Source of the DNA: JBHHZM01 sp046758065
Lineage (GTDB): Bacteria > Pseudomonadota > Alphaproteobacteria > JAAXGF01
NCBI GenBank assembly: GCA_046758065.1
Contig: JBHHZM010000150.1
Coordinates: 1 to 6,641, forward strand
Direction: 5' to 3'
DNA: 6,641 nucleotides
Part shown: positions 1 through 5,953 of the stretch, piece by piece
Layout of the letters: the number at the start of each line of letters is the position of its first letter
Position numbering within the stretch: position 1 is the first letter of the stretch
The notes under the pieces: model-generated
The model's input: the letters and a program-made list of their open reading frames with translations, nothing else
The model's database searches: none
What the model was told of the DNA's origin: nothing
Made by a program: the position numbers and the translations under genes

Positions 1-117
1 TACACGGTTCGATTCGCTCGAAAAATCTCGATCGACCGGCTAGATTATCCGGGTTTGTGGTCGAGCCTTTTAATGAAGGGGTGATCGTCTTCTGTTTCGG
101 CAAATGGAGGTATAGAA
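1..117 (+). promoter_or_regulatory. 5' region of the aquaporin gene with a clear ribosome binding site
   Basis: This is the non-coding leader of the channel gene and is less GC-rich than the rest of the window. A GGAGG Shine-Dalgarno core lies at 106-110, seven bases before the ATG at 118, which decides that start. Two small inverted repeats are visible: TTCGA/TCGAA at 8-12 and 18-22 with a 5-nt loop, and TCGACC/GGTCGA at 32-37 and 59-64 with a 21-nt loop. Either could be chance or part of an operator. I see no convincing -35/-10 pair. The promoter may be further upstream, outside the window, or of a non-sigma70 type. Confidence 0.5.
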
Positions 118-801
118 ATGAGAGCAGACGATTGGAGAAAATATATTTGCGAGTTCATAGGGACGTACACCCTGGTTTTTTTCGCCGCCGGGGCGGTCAT
201 GATCGACTCTGTTCTGGACGGCAATCTTGGCGCGATCGGCGGCGGCCTGATTGCGGGGTTGGTCATCAGCATCGTCATCTATACCTTCGGCCACATCTCC
301 GGGGGACATGTGAATCCGGCGCTTTCGATTGCAGCCGCCTATCTCGGACGACTCGATCGCCGACTGCTTCCCGGCTACATAATTGCGCAGATGTCAGGAT
401 CGGCGGCGGCCGGTCTTTCGCTATTGTGGGCCGTGGGCGATCACGCGAGCATGGGGGCCAATCTTCCCAACTTTGACCTCGGCGTGACACCGGATGTTGC
501 CTTCGCCGTCGAGCTGTTCCTGTCGTTTCTCCTGATGTGGGTGATCTGCGGAACCGCATACAGCAGCCGCGCGGACGCCCCCTTCGCCGGCCTGGCGATC
601 GGGGCCACTGTCGGGGTCGAGGTCATGCTGATGGGGCCCTATGCCGGCGCGGCGATGAATCCGGCCCGCGCCTTCGGTCCCTATCTCGCGTTCGGCGACT
701 TCACCCATTACTGGATTTATCTGGTCGGCCCCGTGGCCGGCATGCTGGCCGGGGCGGCGGTCTATCGCCTGACCCACGCGATCAAGGGCGTCACGCCGTG
801 A
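118..801 (+). CDS. Aquaporin / MIP-family channel with NIP-like wide selectivity filter
   Basis: Integral inner-membrane channel of 227 residues, a normal length for a bacterial aquaporin. Both hallmark NPA boxes are intact: GGHVNPAL with N66-P67-A68, and AAMNPARAFGP with N181-P182-A183-R184. Hydrophobic segments fall at about residues 10-30, 39-59, 84-106, 126-147, 155-173 and 197-216, the usual six helices with two half-helices carrying the NPA boxes. Aligning by spacing to the NPA boxes of E. coli AqpZ, the four aromatic/arginine filter positions are A46, V169, A178 and R184, where AqpZ has Phe, His, Thr, Arg. The bulky Phe and the His are both missing, so the pore should be wide and resembles the plant NIP-II class (Ala-Ile-Gly-Arg) that passes boric acid and other small neutral solutes. 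It is therefore unlikely to be a strict water channel; glycerol, urea, amides or metalloid acids are more plausible. The gene converges on the VWA gene and has its own leader and a good ribosome binding site. The amide link is inferred from context only. Confidence 0.93.
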   Translation: MRADDWRKYICEFIGTYTLVFFAAGAVMIDSVLDGNLGAIGGGLIAGLVISIVIYTFGHISGGHVNPALSIAAAYLGRLDRRLLPGYIIAQMSGSAAAGLSLLWAVGDHASMGANLPNFDLGVTPDVAFAVELFLSFLLMWVICGTAYSSRADAPFAGLAIGATVGVEVMLMGPYAGAAMNPARAFGPYLAFGDFTHYWIYLVGPVAGMLAGAAVYRLTHAIKGVTP

Positions 802-830
802 AGGCGCCGCCGGCGTCACGCGGTGAGGCG
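787..830. repeat. Imperfect 25-bp-spaced direct repeat spanning both convergent gene ends
   Basis: A unit reading GGCGTCACGCCGTGAAGGCG at 787-806 recurs as GGCGTCACGCGGTGAGGCG at 812-830, with one substitution and one deleted base. The core of each unit (791-801 and 816-826) is itself a near-palindrome of the form TCAC-N3-GTGA. The aquaporin stop TGA (799-801) is in the first copy. The stop of the minus-strand VWA gene (TCA on the plus strand, 816-818) is in the second. Whether this is a recent tandem duplication or selected structure cannot be told from one sequence. Confidence 0.7.
791..826. terminator. Candidate bidirectional hairpin between the convergent genes
   Basis: CGTGA at 797-801 pairs with TCACG at 816-820. 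After a 2x2 internal mismatch, TCAC at 791-794 pairs with GTGA at 823-826. The 14-nt apical part is very GC-rich and can fold further, for example GGC 803-805 with GCC 809-811. The structure sits exactly between two convergent stop codons, where a shared terminator is expected. There is no T-tract on either strand, so it is not a canonical intrinsic terminator. It may act weakly, protect mRNA 3' ends, or simply follow from the direct repeat. Confidence 0.35.
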
Positions 831-3107
831 GAAGTACAGCATTGGCAGACGTTCGGGCAATCGTTCGAGGCGGTCGATGACGAGTACGTTGCGCGGCCCG
901 AAAATCCGGGCGAGATAGCTGTCACCGCCGGAGTCGAGACCCACCGCAAACACGTCGATGCCAGCGTGGGCGAGCCCGGCGACGGCTTGGCGCGCGTCCT
1001 CGACGAGGTAGCGGCGGTCGGCGACGTCGATATCGGAGGGCTCGCCGTCGGTCACCACAAGCAGCAGCCGGCGATGGCTGGACTGGACGCCAAGTTCGCC
1101 GCCGGCGTGGCGCAGCGCCGCGCCGATGCGTGTCGAGAGGCTCCCCGTGAGGCCGGCGAGCCGTGACTTGACGCCGGCATCGTAGGTTGCGCCGAAATCC
1201 TTGATACGGGTGTATCGCACCTCCTCTCGCCCGTTCGAGCAGAAGGCGTGGACGGCGAAGGGATCACCGAGGCCGTCCATGGCGTGGGCGAGTAGTGCCG
1301 TGGCGTCGCGTTCGAGCGAGAGCACGCTGGCGATACCCCCCAGCACGACGTCGTTGGTGGATTGCGAGGCGTCGAGCAGCAAGAGCACCGAAAGGTCGCG
1401 GTGCCTGCGGACCGAGGTGGCGTAGACCCGCGGGTCCGGCGTCTCGCGCCGCCGACGGCTGACCGCCGCCTCGATGCAGGCGTCAATGTCGAGACGATCG
1501 CCCTCGGGCTGGCGTCGCAGCCTGACCGGGCGGCTGACCCGCGCCGAGCGGATGAGCGCCGAGATACGATAGATGAGACCGGGGTGGCGGTCGAGGATGC
1601 GATCGATGTCGTGTGCCCGGCCCTCGTTCGCCGGGCATTCAACGACGGTAGTCCACTGGGGCCGGACACGGCCGATGACGTAGTCCCACTCGGGGTATCG
1701 CGCCACCGGAACTCCGGCCTCCTCCACCGGCTCGTCGGCCGCGGCCGGCGGGCGCACCGTGTCGGTGGTGTCGTCGTCGTCGTTGCGCTCGCGGTCGGGC
1801 AGCGAGGCTTCGTCGTCGGCAGCCACGATCCGCGCCGATTCGAAGAGGGTGTCGGGCTCCTGGGGTGCCGAGTCGCCGGCGTCACCGAAATCCCACAGCC
1901 CGAGATTGTCGTCGCGATACGGCGGCTCGACGACATAGGTACGGGCGTTGAACTGAACACGCATCTGGCCGAGATCGTTGCCGAGCAGGCCGCCGAGACG
2001 GCGGCTCGTCGCCGGGTCGTCCCATGCATCCTCGGCGTCGAAGAACAGGGCACGCCCCTTGCGGACCCAGGCGTTGTCGTCCTCGTAAGCCGGATCGATC
2101 AGCGCCCGCGCCAGGCGCGCCATCAGCGCCGGGGCGATCAACGCCCCGCTCGGCCGGGCGACGTGAAACGGCCGCCACAAGCGCCGCAGGCCGGGATACT
2201 CGCGCATCGCCAGCGTCTCGACCCGGGCGTCCTCGATCAGCGAGACCAGCGCCACTTGTACCGGCTTGAGACTGCCCACCGGGAACCGCGCGCCGGAGTG
2301 CAGCAGATGCGCGCCGATATGCGCGAGCGCGGCGCGGAACAGCTCGGTCGCCTGCCATGCGGCGACGCCGCGAAACGTCTCGGGCACGCGGATGAGCCCG
2401 TTGTCGAAGCTCGCCCGGTGCGGCACGGTGTCGGCCGCGCCGTTGCCGCCGGGCGTACGGATGGGCACGCGCAACCGCCACAACGCCACCAAGTAGGCCT
2501 TGAGCCGGCGTTCGACGTCGGCGAAGACGATGTCTGCGGCGTCGCGGTGCAGCCACAGCCACGCCCGCCGGTCGGCCAGGGAAAAGTAGGCGACCCGGCG
2601 GTCGGGCTCGCCACCCGCCGCCCGCACTCCGGCGAGCGCCCACGATTCGAATGCCGGCACGTCGAGCTCGGCAAGCAGCGTCTCGATACGGTCGAGAAGC
2701 GCAGCGATCGATTCGGGCGCCAGCGGCGCCAGCCGGGTCACGATATCGAGCCAGGCGCAGAACGGCTCCGCACGATCAAGACGGCGTGTCGCCTTGGTTG
2801 CCGCCGACAACAGCGCGAGCGCCGCGCGTCTCCCCGCCGCGCGGCCCACCGCGACGCAGGCGCCGCCCAGCGCGACCGCGGCCTCGGGCCCGACGACCGT
2901 TGCGCAGGTCGGGGCGCTGCGCATGTAGGCCATGATGCAGGCTGGGCCGAGATCGGCGCCCGAGACCTCCCGACAGGCGCCGATCCAGCGCTCGAGCGTT
3001 TCGCCGGGAAAGGTTCGCCGCACCTCCTCCCACACCTGATCGAGGGTGCCGACGAGGTGGGGGTCCGCCGAGAAGGCCTCGCCCAGACGTGCCCTCGGAT
3101 CGACCAC
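816..3107 (-). CDS. CbbO/NorD-family VWA-domain protein, partner of the AAA+ ATPase
   Basis: Large cytoplasmic protein of 763 residues, nearer the usual length of CbbO than of the shorter NorD. Known members pair with a CbbQ/NorQ hexamer and act as the adaptor that engages the client enzyme (Rubisco for CbbQO, the cNOR catalytic subunit for NorQD). The N-terminal ~400 residues are helical and Ala/Leu-rich and include an HxxxH pair (H263, H267). Residues about 428-465 form an acidic low-complexity linker. A family-like YPEWDYV segment is at 471-477. The C-terminal VWA domain (about 570-763) keeps a full metal-binding (MIDAS) motif: D579-A-S581-Q-S583, then T659 in the STRIGAALRHA segment, and D687-G in VVTDGEPSD. 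The start is GTG at 3107, 18 nt after the ATPase stop, with only a weak GC-rich ribosome binding site, suggesting translational coupling. No ATG lies nearby. The usual client is not encoded in the window, so the substrate is unknown. A cbbO or norD symbol is withheld because function cannot be assigned. Confidence 0.9.
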   Translation of the reverse strand: MVDPRARLGEAFSADPHLVGTLDQVWEEVRRTFPGETLERWIGACREVSGADLGPACIMAYMRSAPTCATVVGPEAAVALGGACVAVGRAAGRRAALALLSAATKATRRLDRAEPFCAWLDIVTRLAPLAPESIAALLDRIETLLAELDVPAFESWALAGVRAAGGEPDRRVAYFSLADRRAWLWLHRDAADIVFADVERRLKAYLVALWRLRVPIRTPGGNGAADTVPHRASFDNGLIRVPETFRGVAAWQATELFRAALAHIGAHLLHSGARFPVGSLKPVQVALVSLIEDARVETLAMREYPGLRRLWRPFHVARPSGALIAPALMARLARALIDPAYEDDNAWVRKGRALFFDAEDAWDDPATSRRLGGLLGNDLGQMRVQFNARTYVVEPPYRDDNLGLWDFGDAGDSAPQEPDTLFESARIVAADDEASLPDRERNDDDDTTDTVRPPAAADEPVEEAGVPVARYPEWDYVIGRVRPQWTTVVECPANEGRAHDIDRILDRHPGLIYRISALIRSARVSRPVRLRRQPEGDRLDIDACIEAAVSRRRRETPDPRVYATSVRRHRDLSVLLLLDASQSTNDVVLGGIASVLSLERDATALLAHAMDGLGDPFAVHAFCSNGREEVRYTRIKDFGATYDAGVKSRLAGLTGSLSTRIGAALRHAGGELGVQSSHRRLLLVVTDGEPSDIDVADRRYLVEDARQAVAGLAHAGIDVFAVGLDSGGDSYLARIFGPRNVLVIDRLERLPERLPMLYFRLTA

Positions 3108-3125
3108 GACGGCGCCCCGCGGCGG

Positions 3126-3935
3126 CTACACGCAGGCCGAGATCGCCGCGGTCAGCGCATCCCGGATGTCGGGGTCGTCGGTGATCGGCAGAACCATCGC
3201 CGCCCGGCACGCCGCCTGCATCTCCATGCCGCCGCCGATCAGGCGGGCGGCGTAGATAAGCATGCGTGTCGACGCGCCCTCGTCGAGGCCGTGTCCCTTG
3301 AGGTTGCGCGAGCGTTCGGCGATCCGCACCAGGCGGTGCGCGACGTCGGGGTCGGCACCCGATTCGTGGACCACGATCTCGGCCTCGATACCCGGTTCGG
3401 GATAGTCGAAGTCGATGGCGCCGAAGCGTTGCTTGGTCGATTCCTTGAGATCCTTGAGAACGCTCTGGTAGCCGGGATTGTACGAGATCGTGAGCTGGAA
3501 ATCGGGATGCGACTCGACCAGTTCGTTCTTCTTTTCGAGCGGCAACACGCGGCGATCGTCGGTGAGCGGGTGTATGACGACGGTCGTGTCCTGCCGGGCC
3601 TCGACGATTTCGTCGAGATAGCAGATGGCGCCGTGGCGGACAGCGAGAGTCAGCGGGCCGTCATGCCACACGGTGCCGTGGGCGTCGAGCAGATAGCGCC
3701 CGACGAGATCGGACGCGGTCATGTCCTCATGACAGGCGACGGTGATGAGCGGTTCGCCCAGACGCCATGCCATGTGCTCGAGAAAGCGGGTCTTGCCGCA
3801 GCCGGTGGGGCCCTTCAGCATCATCGGCATGCGGCTGGCGTAGGCCGCCTCGAACAAGGCGACCTCGTCGCCGATCGGACGATAGTAGGGTTCCCGATCG
3901 ATACGGTAGTTGTGCAATGGCATGGTCTGGTCCAT
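3126..3935 (-). CDS. MoxR-type AAA+ ATPase of the CbbQ/NirQ/NorQ family
   Basis: A 269-residue ATPase, full family length. Family members form hexameric motors that remodel a client enzyme together with a VWA partner. Walker A is GPTGCGKT at 42-49. Walker B is CYLDE at 105-109 with D108 and E109. Sensor-1 Asn is N153 in SYNPGYQ, the likely arginine finger is R170 in KQRF, and sensor-2 Arg is R224 in ASTR. The stretch with EARQDTTV after Walker B and the C-terminal part with LIYAARLIGGGM match my memory of Pseudomonas NirQ and indicate a CbbQ_C-type lid domain from about residue 188. All catalytic residues are present, so it should be active. The start is uncertain: ATG at 3935 or at 3923 (residue 5), neither with a strong ribosome binding site. 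The VWA partner gene follows after 18 nt, certainly the same transcript. The amidase gene lies 152 nt upstream, separated by a hairpin terminator. I cannot say from sequence whether the client is Rubisco, nitric oxide reductase or something else. Confidence 0.94.
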   Translation of the reverse strand: MDQTMPLHNYRIDREPYYRPIGDEVALFEAAYASRMPMMLKGPTGCGKTRFLEHMAWRLGEPLITVACHEDMTASDLVGRYLLDAHGTVWHDGPLTLAVRHGAICYLDEIVEARQDTTVVIHPLTDDRRVLPLEKKNELVESHPDFQLTISYNPGYQSVLKDLKESTKQRFGAIDFDYPEPGIEAEIVVHESGADPDVAHRLVRIAERSRNLKGHGLDEGASTRMLIYAARLIGGGMEMQAACRAAMVLPITDDPDIRDALTAAISACV

Positions 3936-4053
3936 GGGCGTCCGACACGATTCTACAAGGGCGACAGCGACACGATCAGTGCCGCCCGCCCGGTAACGAT
4001 GCGCAGGTGAGGGTCATCGACGTCTCGACGCCTGAGACCGACAAGGAGGAAAG

Positions 4054-4080
4054 GTCGGGGCGGGCACGACCCGCCCCGAC
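4054..4080 (-). terminator. Strong hairpin terminator or attenuator after amiE
   Basis: A perfect 11-bp inverted repeat, GTCGGGGCGGG at 4054-4064 and CCCGCCCCGAC at 4070-4080, encloses a 5-nt loop. It begins 8 nt past the amiE stop in the reading direction. On the minus strand it is followed by CCTTTCCTCCTTG, a T-rich but interrupted tract. The very stable stem directly behind a stop codon supports an intrinsic terminator. The imperfect T-tract suggests partial readthrough, which would keep amiE expression well above that of the ATPase/VWA pair downstream. Confidence 0.75.
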
Positions 4081-4087
4081 ATCGCCG

Positions 4088-5128
4088 TCAGCGATGGGCC
4101 GCCGTCTTCTGGTTGGGAATGCCTTCCATGGGGCATTCGTCCGTCCCCACCGTGCCGCGGGTAAGAGCTTCGACCATCTCGCGGGTCGCCTCGGGATCGG
4201 TAACCCATTTCCGATAGAAGTCGTAGGGACACGCCGCCACGCCTTCGACCTCCTCGCGGGAGTTGATCTTGCCCGTGTAGCCGCGGTGCAGCAGCTTGAA
4301 CAGGTGATTCTGTGACTGCATGTTGCGGCGCGCATCGCGGATCAGCGACTTCGAAATCGCCGCGTACTGGATCCCGTTCTCTTCCTCGCCGCACTCGCCG
4401 AGCGTCCGCCCGTCGAAGCCGATGACCGAGGAGTGACCGAAGTACGAGTACACGCCGTCGAACCCCGACGCGTTCGCCACTGCCACATAGACATTGTTGG
4501 CCCAGGCCATCGCCCTCGCTATAAGGACCTGCTGATCTTTCGCCGGATACATGTATCCCTGGCAACGGACAATCAGCTCGGCGCCCTTCATGGCACAATC
4601 GCGCCAGATCTCCGGATAGTTCCCGTCGTCGCAGATGATCAAGCTGACCTTTAGTCCCTTCGGTCCATCGGAGACGTAGGTACAGTTTCCGGGATACCAT
4701 CCCTCGATCGGCACCCAGGGCATGATCTTGCGGTACTTCTGAACGATTTCGCCCTGGTCGTTCATCAGGATGAGCGTGTTGTAGGGCGCCTTGTTGGGGT
4801 GCTCCTCGTGGCGCTCGCCGGTGAGCGAGAACACGCCCCACACCTTGGCGTTGCGGCAGGCCTCGGCGAAGATATCGGTTTCCTCGCCGGGAATCGACGA
4901 GGCCGTCTCGTACATCTCCTTGGGGTCGTACATGATCCCGTGGGTGCTGTACTCGGGGAAAATGACGAGGTCCATCCCCGGCAAGCCGACCTTCATGCCT
5001 TGCAACATCTCGGCGATGTTGCGCGCGTTCGCCAGCACCTCCTCCTTGGTGTGGAGGCGCGGCATCTTGTAGTTCACGACGGCAACGCCGATCGTGTCGT
5101 TACTGCTAGAGATGTCACCGTGTAGCAT
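4088..5128 (-). CDS. amiE: Aliphatic amidase (acylamide amidohydrolase, EC 3.5.1.4)
   Basis: Cytoplasmic nitrilase-superfamily enzyme hydrolysing short-chain amides such as acetamide, propionamide and formamide to the acid and ammonia. From ATG 5128 the protein is 346 residues, the same length as Pseudomonas aeruginosa AmiE, and it begins MLHGDISSSND, nearly identical to that protein's N-terminus. The catalytic residues fall at the canonical numbers: E59 in FPEY, K134 in QKYRK, C166 in IICDDGN, plus the second structural/catalytic E142 in PIEGWYPG. W138, which limits acyl size in P. aeruginosa AmiE, is conserved. Blocks such as YMYPAKDQQ and FDGVYSYFGHS are kept. The frame stays open upstream to an ATG at 5206, but 5128 is chosen because of the family N-terminus and a GGAGAGG ribosome binding site (plus strand 5134-5140), five bases before it. 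Close similarity to AmiE makes it an acetamide-type amidase rather than a formamidase (AmiF), though formamidase activity cannot be excluded. It lies 126 nt after urtE in the same direction. Confidence 0.97.
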   Translation of the reverse strand: MLHGDISSSNDTIGVAVVNYKMPRLHTKEEVLANARNIAEMLQGMKVGLPGMDLVIFPEYSTHGIMYDPKEMYETASSIPGEETDIFAEACRNAKVWGVFSLTGERHEEHPNKAPYNTLILMNDQGEIVQKYRKIMPWVPIEGWYPGNCTYVSDGPKGLKVSLIICDDGNYPEIWRDCAMKGAELIVRCQGYMYPAKDQQVLIARAMAWANNVYVAVANASGFDGVYSYFGHSSVIGFDGRTLGECGEEENGIQYAAISKSLIRDARRNMQSQNHLFKLLHRGYTGKINSREEVEGVAACPYDFYRKWVTDPEATREMVEALTRGTVGTDECPMEGIPNQKTAAHR

Positions 5129-5254
5129 GTCTGCCTCTCCATTCAGTGGTTCGCACTGGTCCTTTCGCCGCTTCCCCTGTAATCGCGGCGTCGAGCGCCG
5201 CTGCATCGGTTCGTTCAGCCCCCATTCGAAATTCGTTCTGATTCACGTGCCGCC
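5129..5254 (-). promoter_or_regulatory. urtE-amiE intergenic leader with small hairpins and amiE ribosome binding site
   Basis: This 126-nt gap is large for a tight operon, so amiE may have its own promoter or leader control. Two hairpins can form: GCGGCG/CGCCGC at 5185-5190 and 5196-5201 (6 bp, loop TCGAG), and CAGTG/CACTG at 5144-5148 and 5154-5158 (5 bp, loop of 5). The second sits 3 nt upstream of the GGAGAGG ribosome binding site at 5134-5140. Neither is followed by a T-tract on the minus strand, so neither looks like a terminator. P. aeruginosa amiE is controlled by antitermination at a leader terminator; I do not see an equivalent clear terminator here. No confident -35/-10 pair was found. 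Confidence 0.35.
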
Positions 5255-5953
5255 TCAGACCGAGAGGTGCGCGGCAACGACGTCTTCCGTCAGCTCGCTG
5301 ATATGGCCCTTAGTGAGAATGCGTCCGTTTTCCATCATGGCGAATTGCTGCGTAACCTCGCGAACGAAGTCGAGGTTCTGCTCGACCAGAAGAATCGCAC
5401 AGTCGCGCTCGCTGTGGATGCGCTTGATGATCTCCTGAATCTCGGCCACCACGGAAGGCTGCAAACCCTCCGTCGGCTCGTCCATGAGCAGCAACTTCGG
5501 CTCCTGCACGAGCGCGCGGGCGATCGCGAGCAGTTGCTGTTGCCCACCGCTCAACACGCCGCCCTTGTGGTCCACAAGCGATTTGAGCGACGGAAAATAG
5601 TCGAACACGAAGCCCGGCGGCTGGCCGTTCGCGATGCCCTTGCCCAGCATGGCGAGAAGCAGGTTTTCGGTAACCGAGAGGTCGGGGATGATTTCACGCC
5701 CCTGGGGCACGTAGGAAATGCCCAGCATGGCGCGATCATGGGACTTCAGGTGCGTGATGTCGTTTCCATCGAAAATGATCGATCCGGATTTGGGTGGGAC
5801 GACGCCGATCACGGCGCGCAGGAGAGTAGACTTGCCGGCCCCATTGCGGCCCAGAACGCTGACCATCCCACCCTCGGGGATGTCCAGCGAAACGCCGTGG
5901 AGGATGTGGCTGGTGCCGTAGAAGTTATCGATGTCCTTGATCTCAAGCGTCAC
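5255..5953 (-). CDS. urtE: Urea/short-chain amide ABC transporter ATP-binding protein, UrtE type
   Basis: A 232-residue ATPase subunit of a branched-chain-amino-acid-type (HAAT family) importer. It energises uptake through inner-membrane permeases UrtB and UrtC, fed by periplasmic UrtA. Walker A is GRNGAGKS at 35-42, the Q-loop is Q84 in YVPQGREI, the signature LSGGQ is at 134-138, and Walker B LLLMDE is at 154-159. The switch position carries Gln (Q192 in LLVEQN) instead of His, as is common in LivF/UrtE proteins. The YVPQGREI..P and FP.L......GG.LSGGQQQ.LAIARAL patterns are typical of UrtE. The start is GTG at 5953, with GGGAGG (plus strand 5959-5964) five bases upstream. It overlaps the end of urtD by 11 nt, implying translational coupling. 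An in-frame TTG at 6013 would add 20 basic residues unlike the family and is rejected. The solute may be urea or, given the adjacent amidase, a short amide as in FmdDEF-type systems; sequence does not decide. Confidence 0.9.
   Translation of the reverse strand: MTLEIKDIDNFYGTSHILHGVSLDIPEGGMVSVLGRNGAGKSTLLRAVIGVVPPKSGSIIFDGNDITHLKSHDRAMLGISYVPQGREIIPDLSVTENLLLAMLGKGIANGQPPGFVFDYFPSLKSLVDHKGGVLSGGQQQLLAIARALVQEPKLLLMDEPTEGLQPSVVAEIQEIIKRIHSERDCAILLVEQNLDFVREVTQQFAMMENGRILTKGHISELTEDVVAAHLSV

Noticed and set aside
8..22. Small TTCGA/TCGAA hairpin followed by AAAAA at the left edge
   Set aside because: A 5-bp AT-containing stem followed by A rather than T on the plus strand, and without T's on the minus side, does not make a terminator.
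537..1166. Plus-strand open frame bridging the aquaporin and VWA gene ends
   Set aside because: It runs across the convergent junction out of frame with the channel and antisense to the VWA gene. Its low-complexity Arg/Gly-rich translation has no motif.
3950..3955. TAGAAT on the minus strand 14 nt before the ATPase ATG, a possible -10 element
   Set aside because: No acceptable -35 hexamer lies 16-19 nt upstream, and the resulting leader would be only a few bases long. One five-of-six match is expected by chance.
1362..4010. A very long plus-strand open frame (about 880 codons) antisense to the VWA and ATPase genes
   Set aside because: It has a biased Arg/Gly/His-rich composition with no recognisable domain, while the opposite strand carries two clear family proteins with intact motifs. 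Long antisense frames are common in GC-rich genes.
4043..4050. AAGGAGGA on the plus strand, resembling a strong ribosome binding site
   Set aside because: It is on the strand opposite to the genes here, and no start codon follows at proper spacing with a credible protein. The bases are the complement of the T-rich tail of the terminator hairpin.
5129..5206. N-terminal extension of AmiE to the ATG at 5206
   Set aside because: The extra 26 residues are Arg/Lys-rich and absent from characterised AmiE. The ATG at 5128 gives the exact family length and has a good ribosome binding site.
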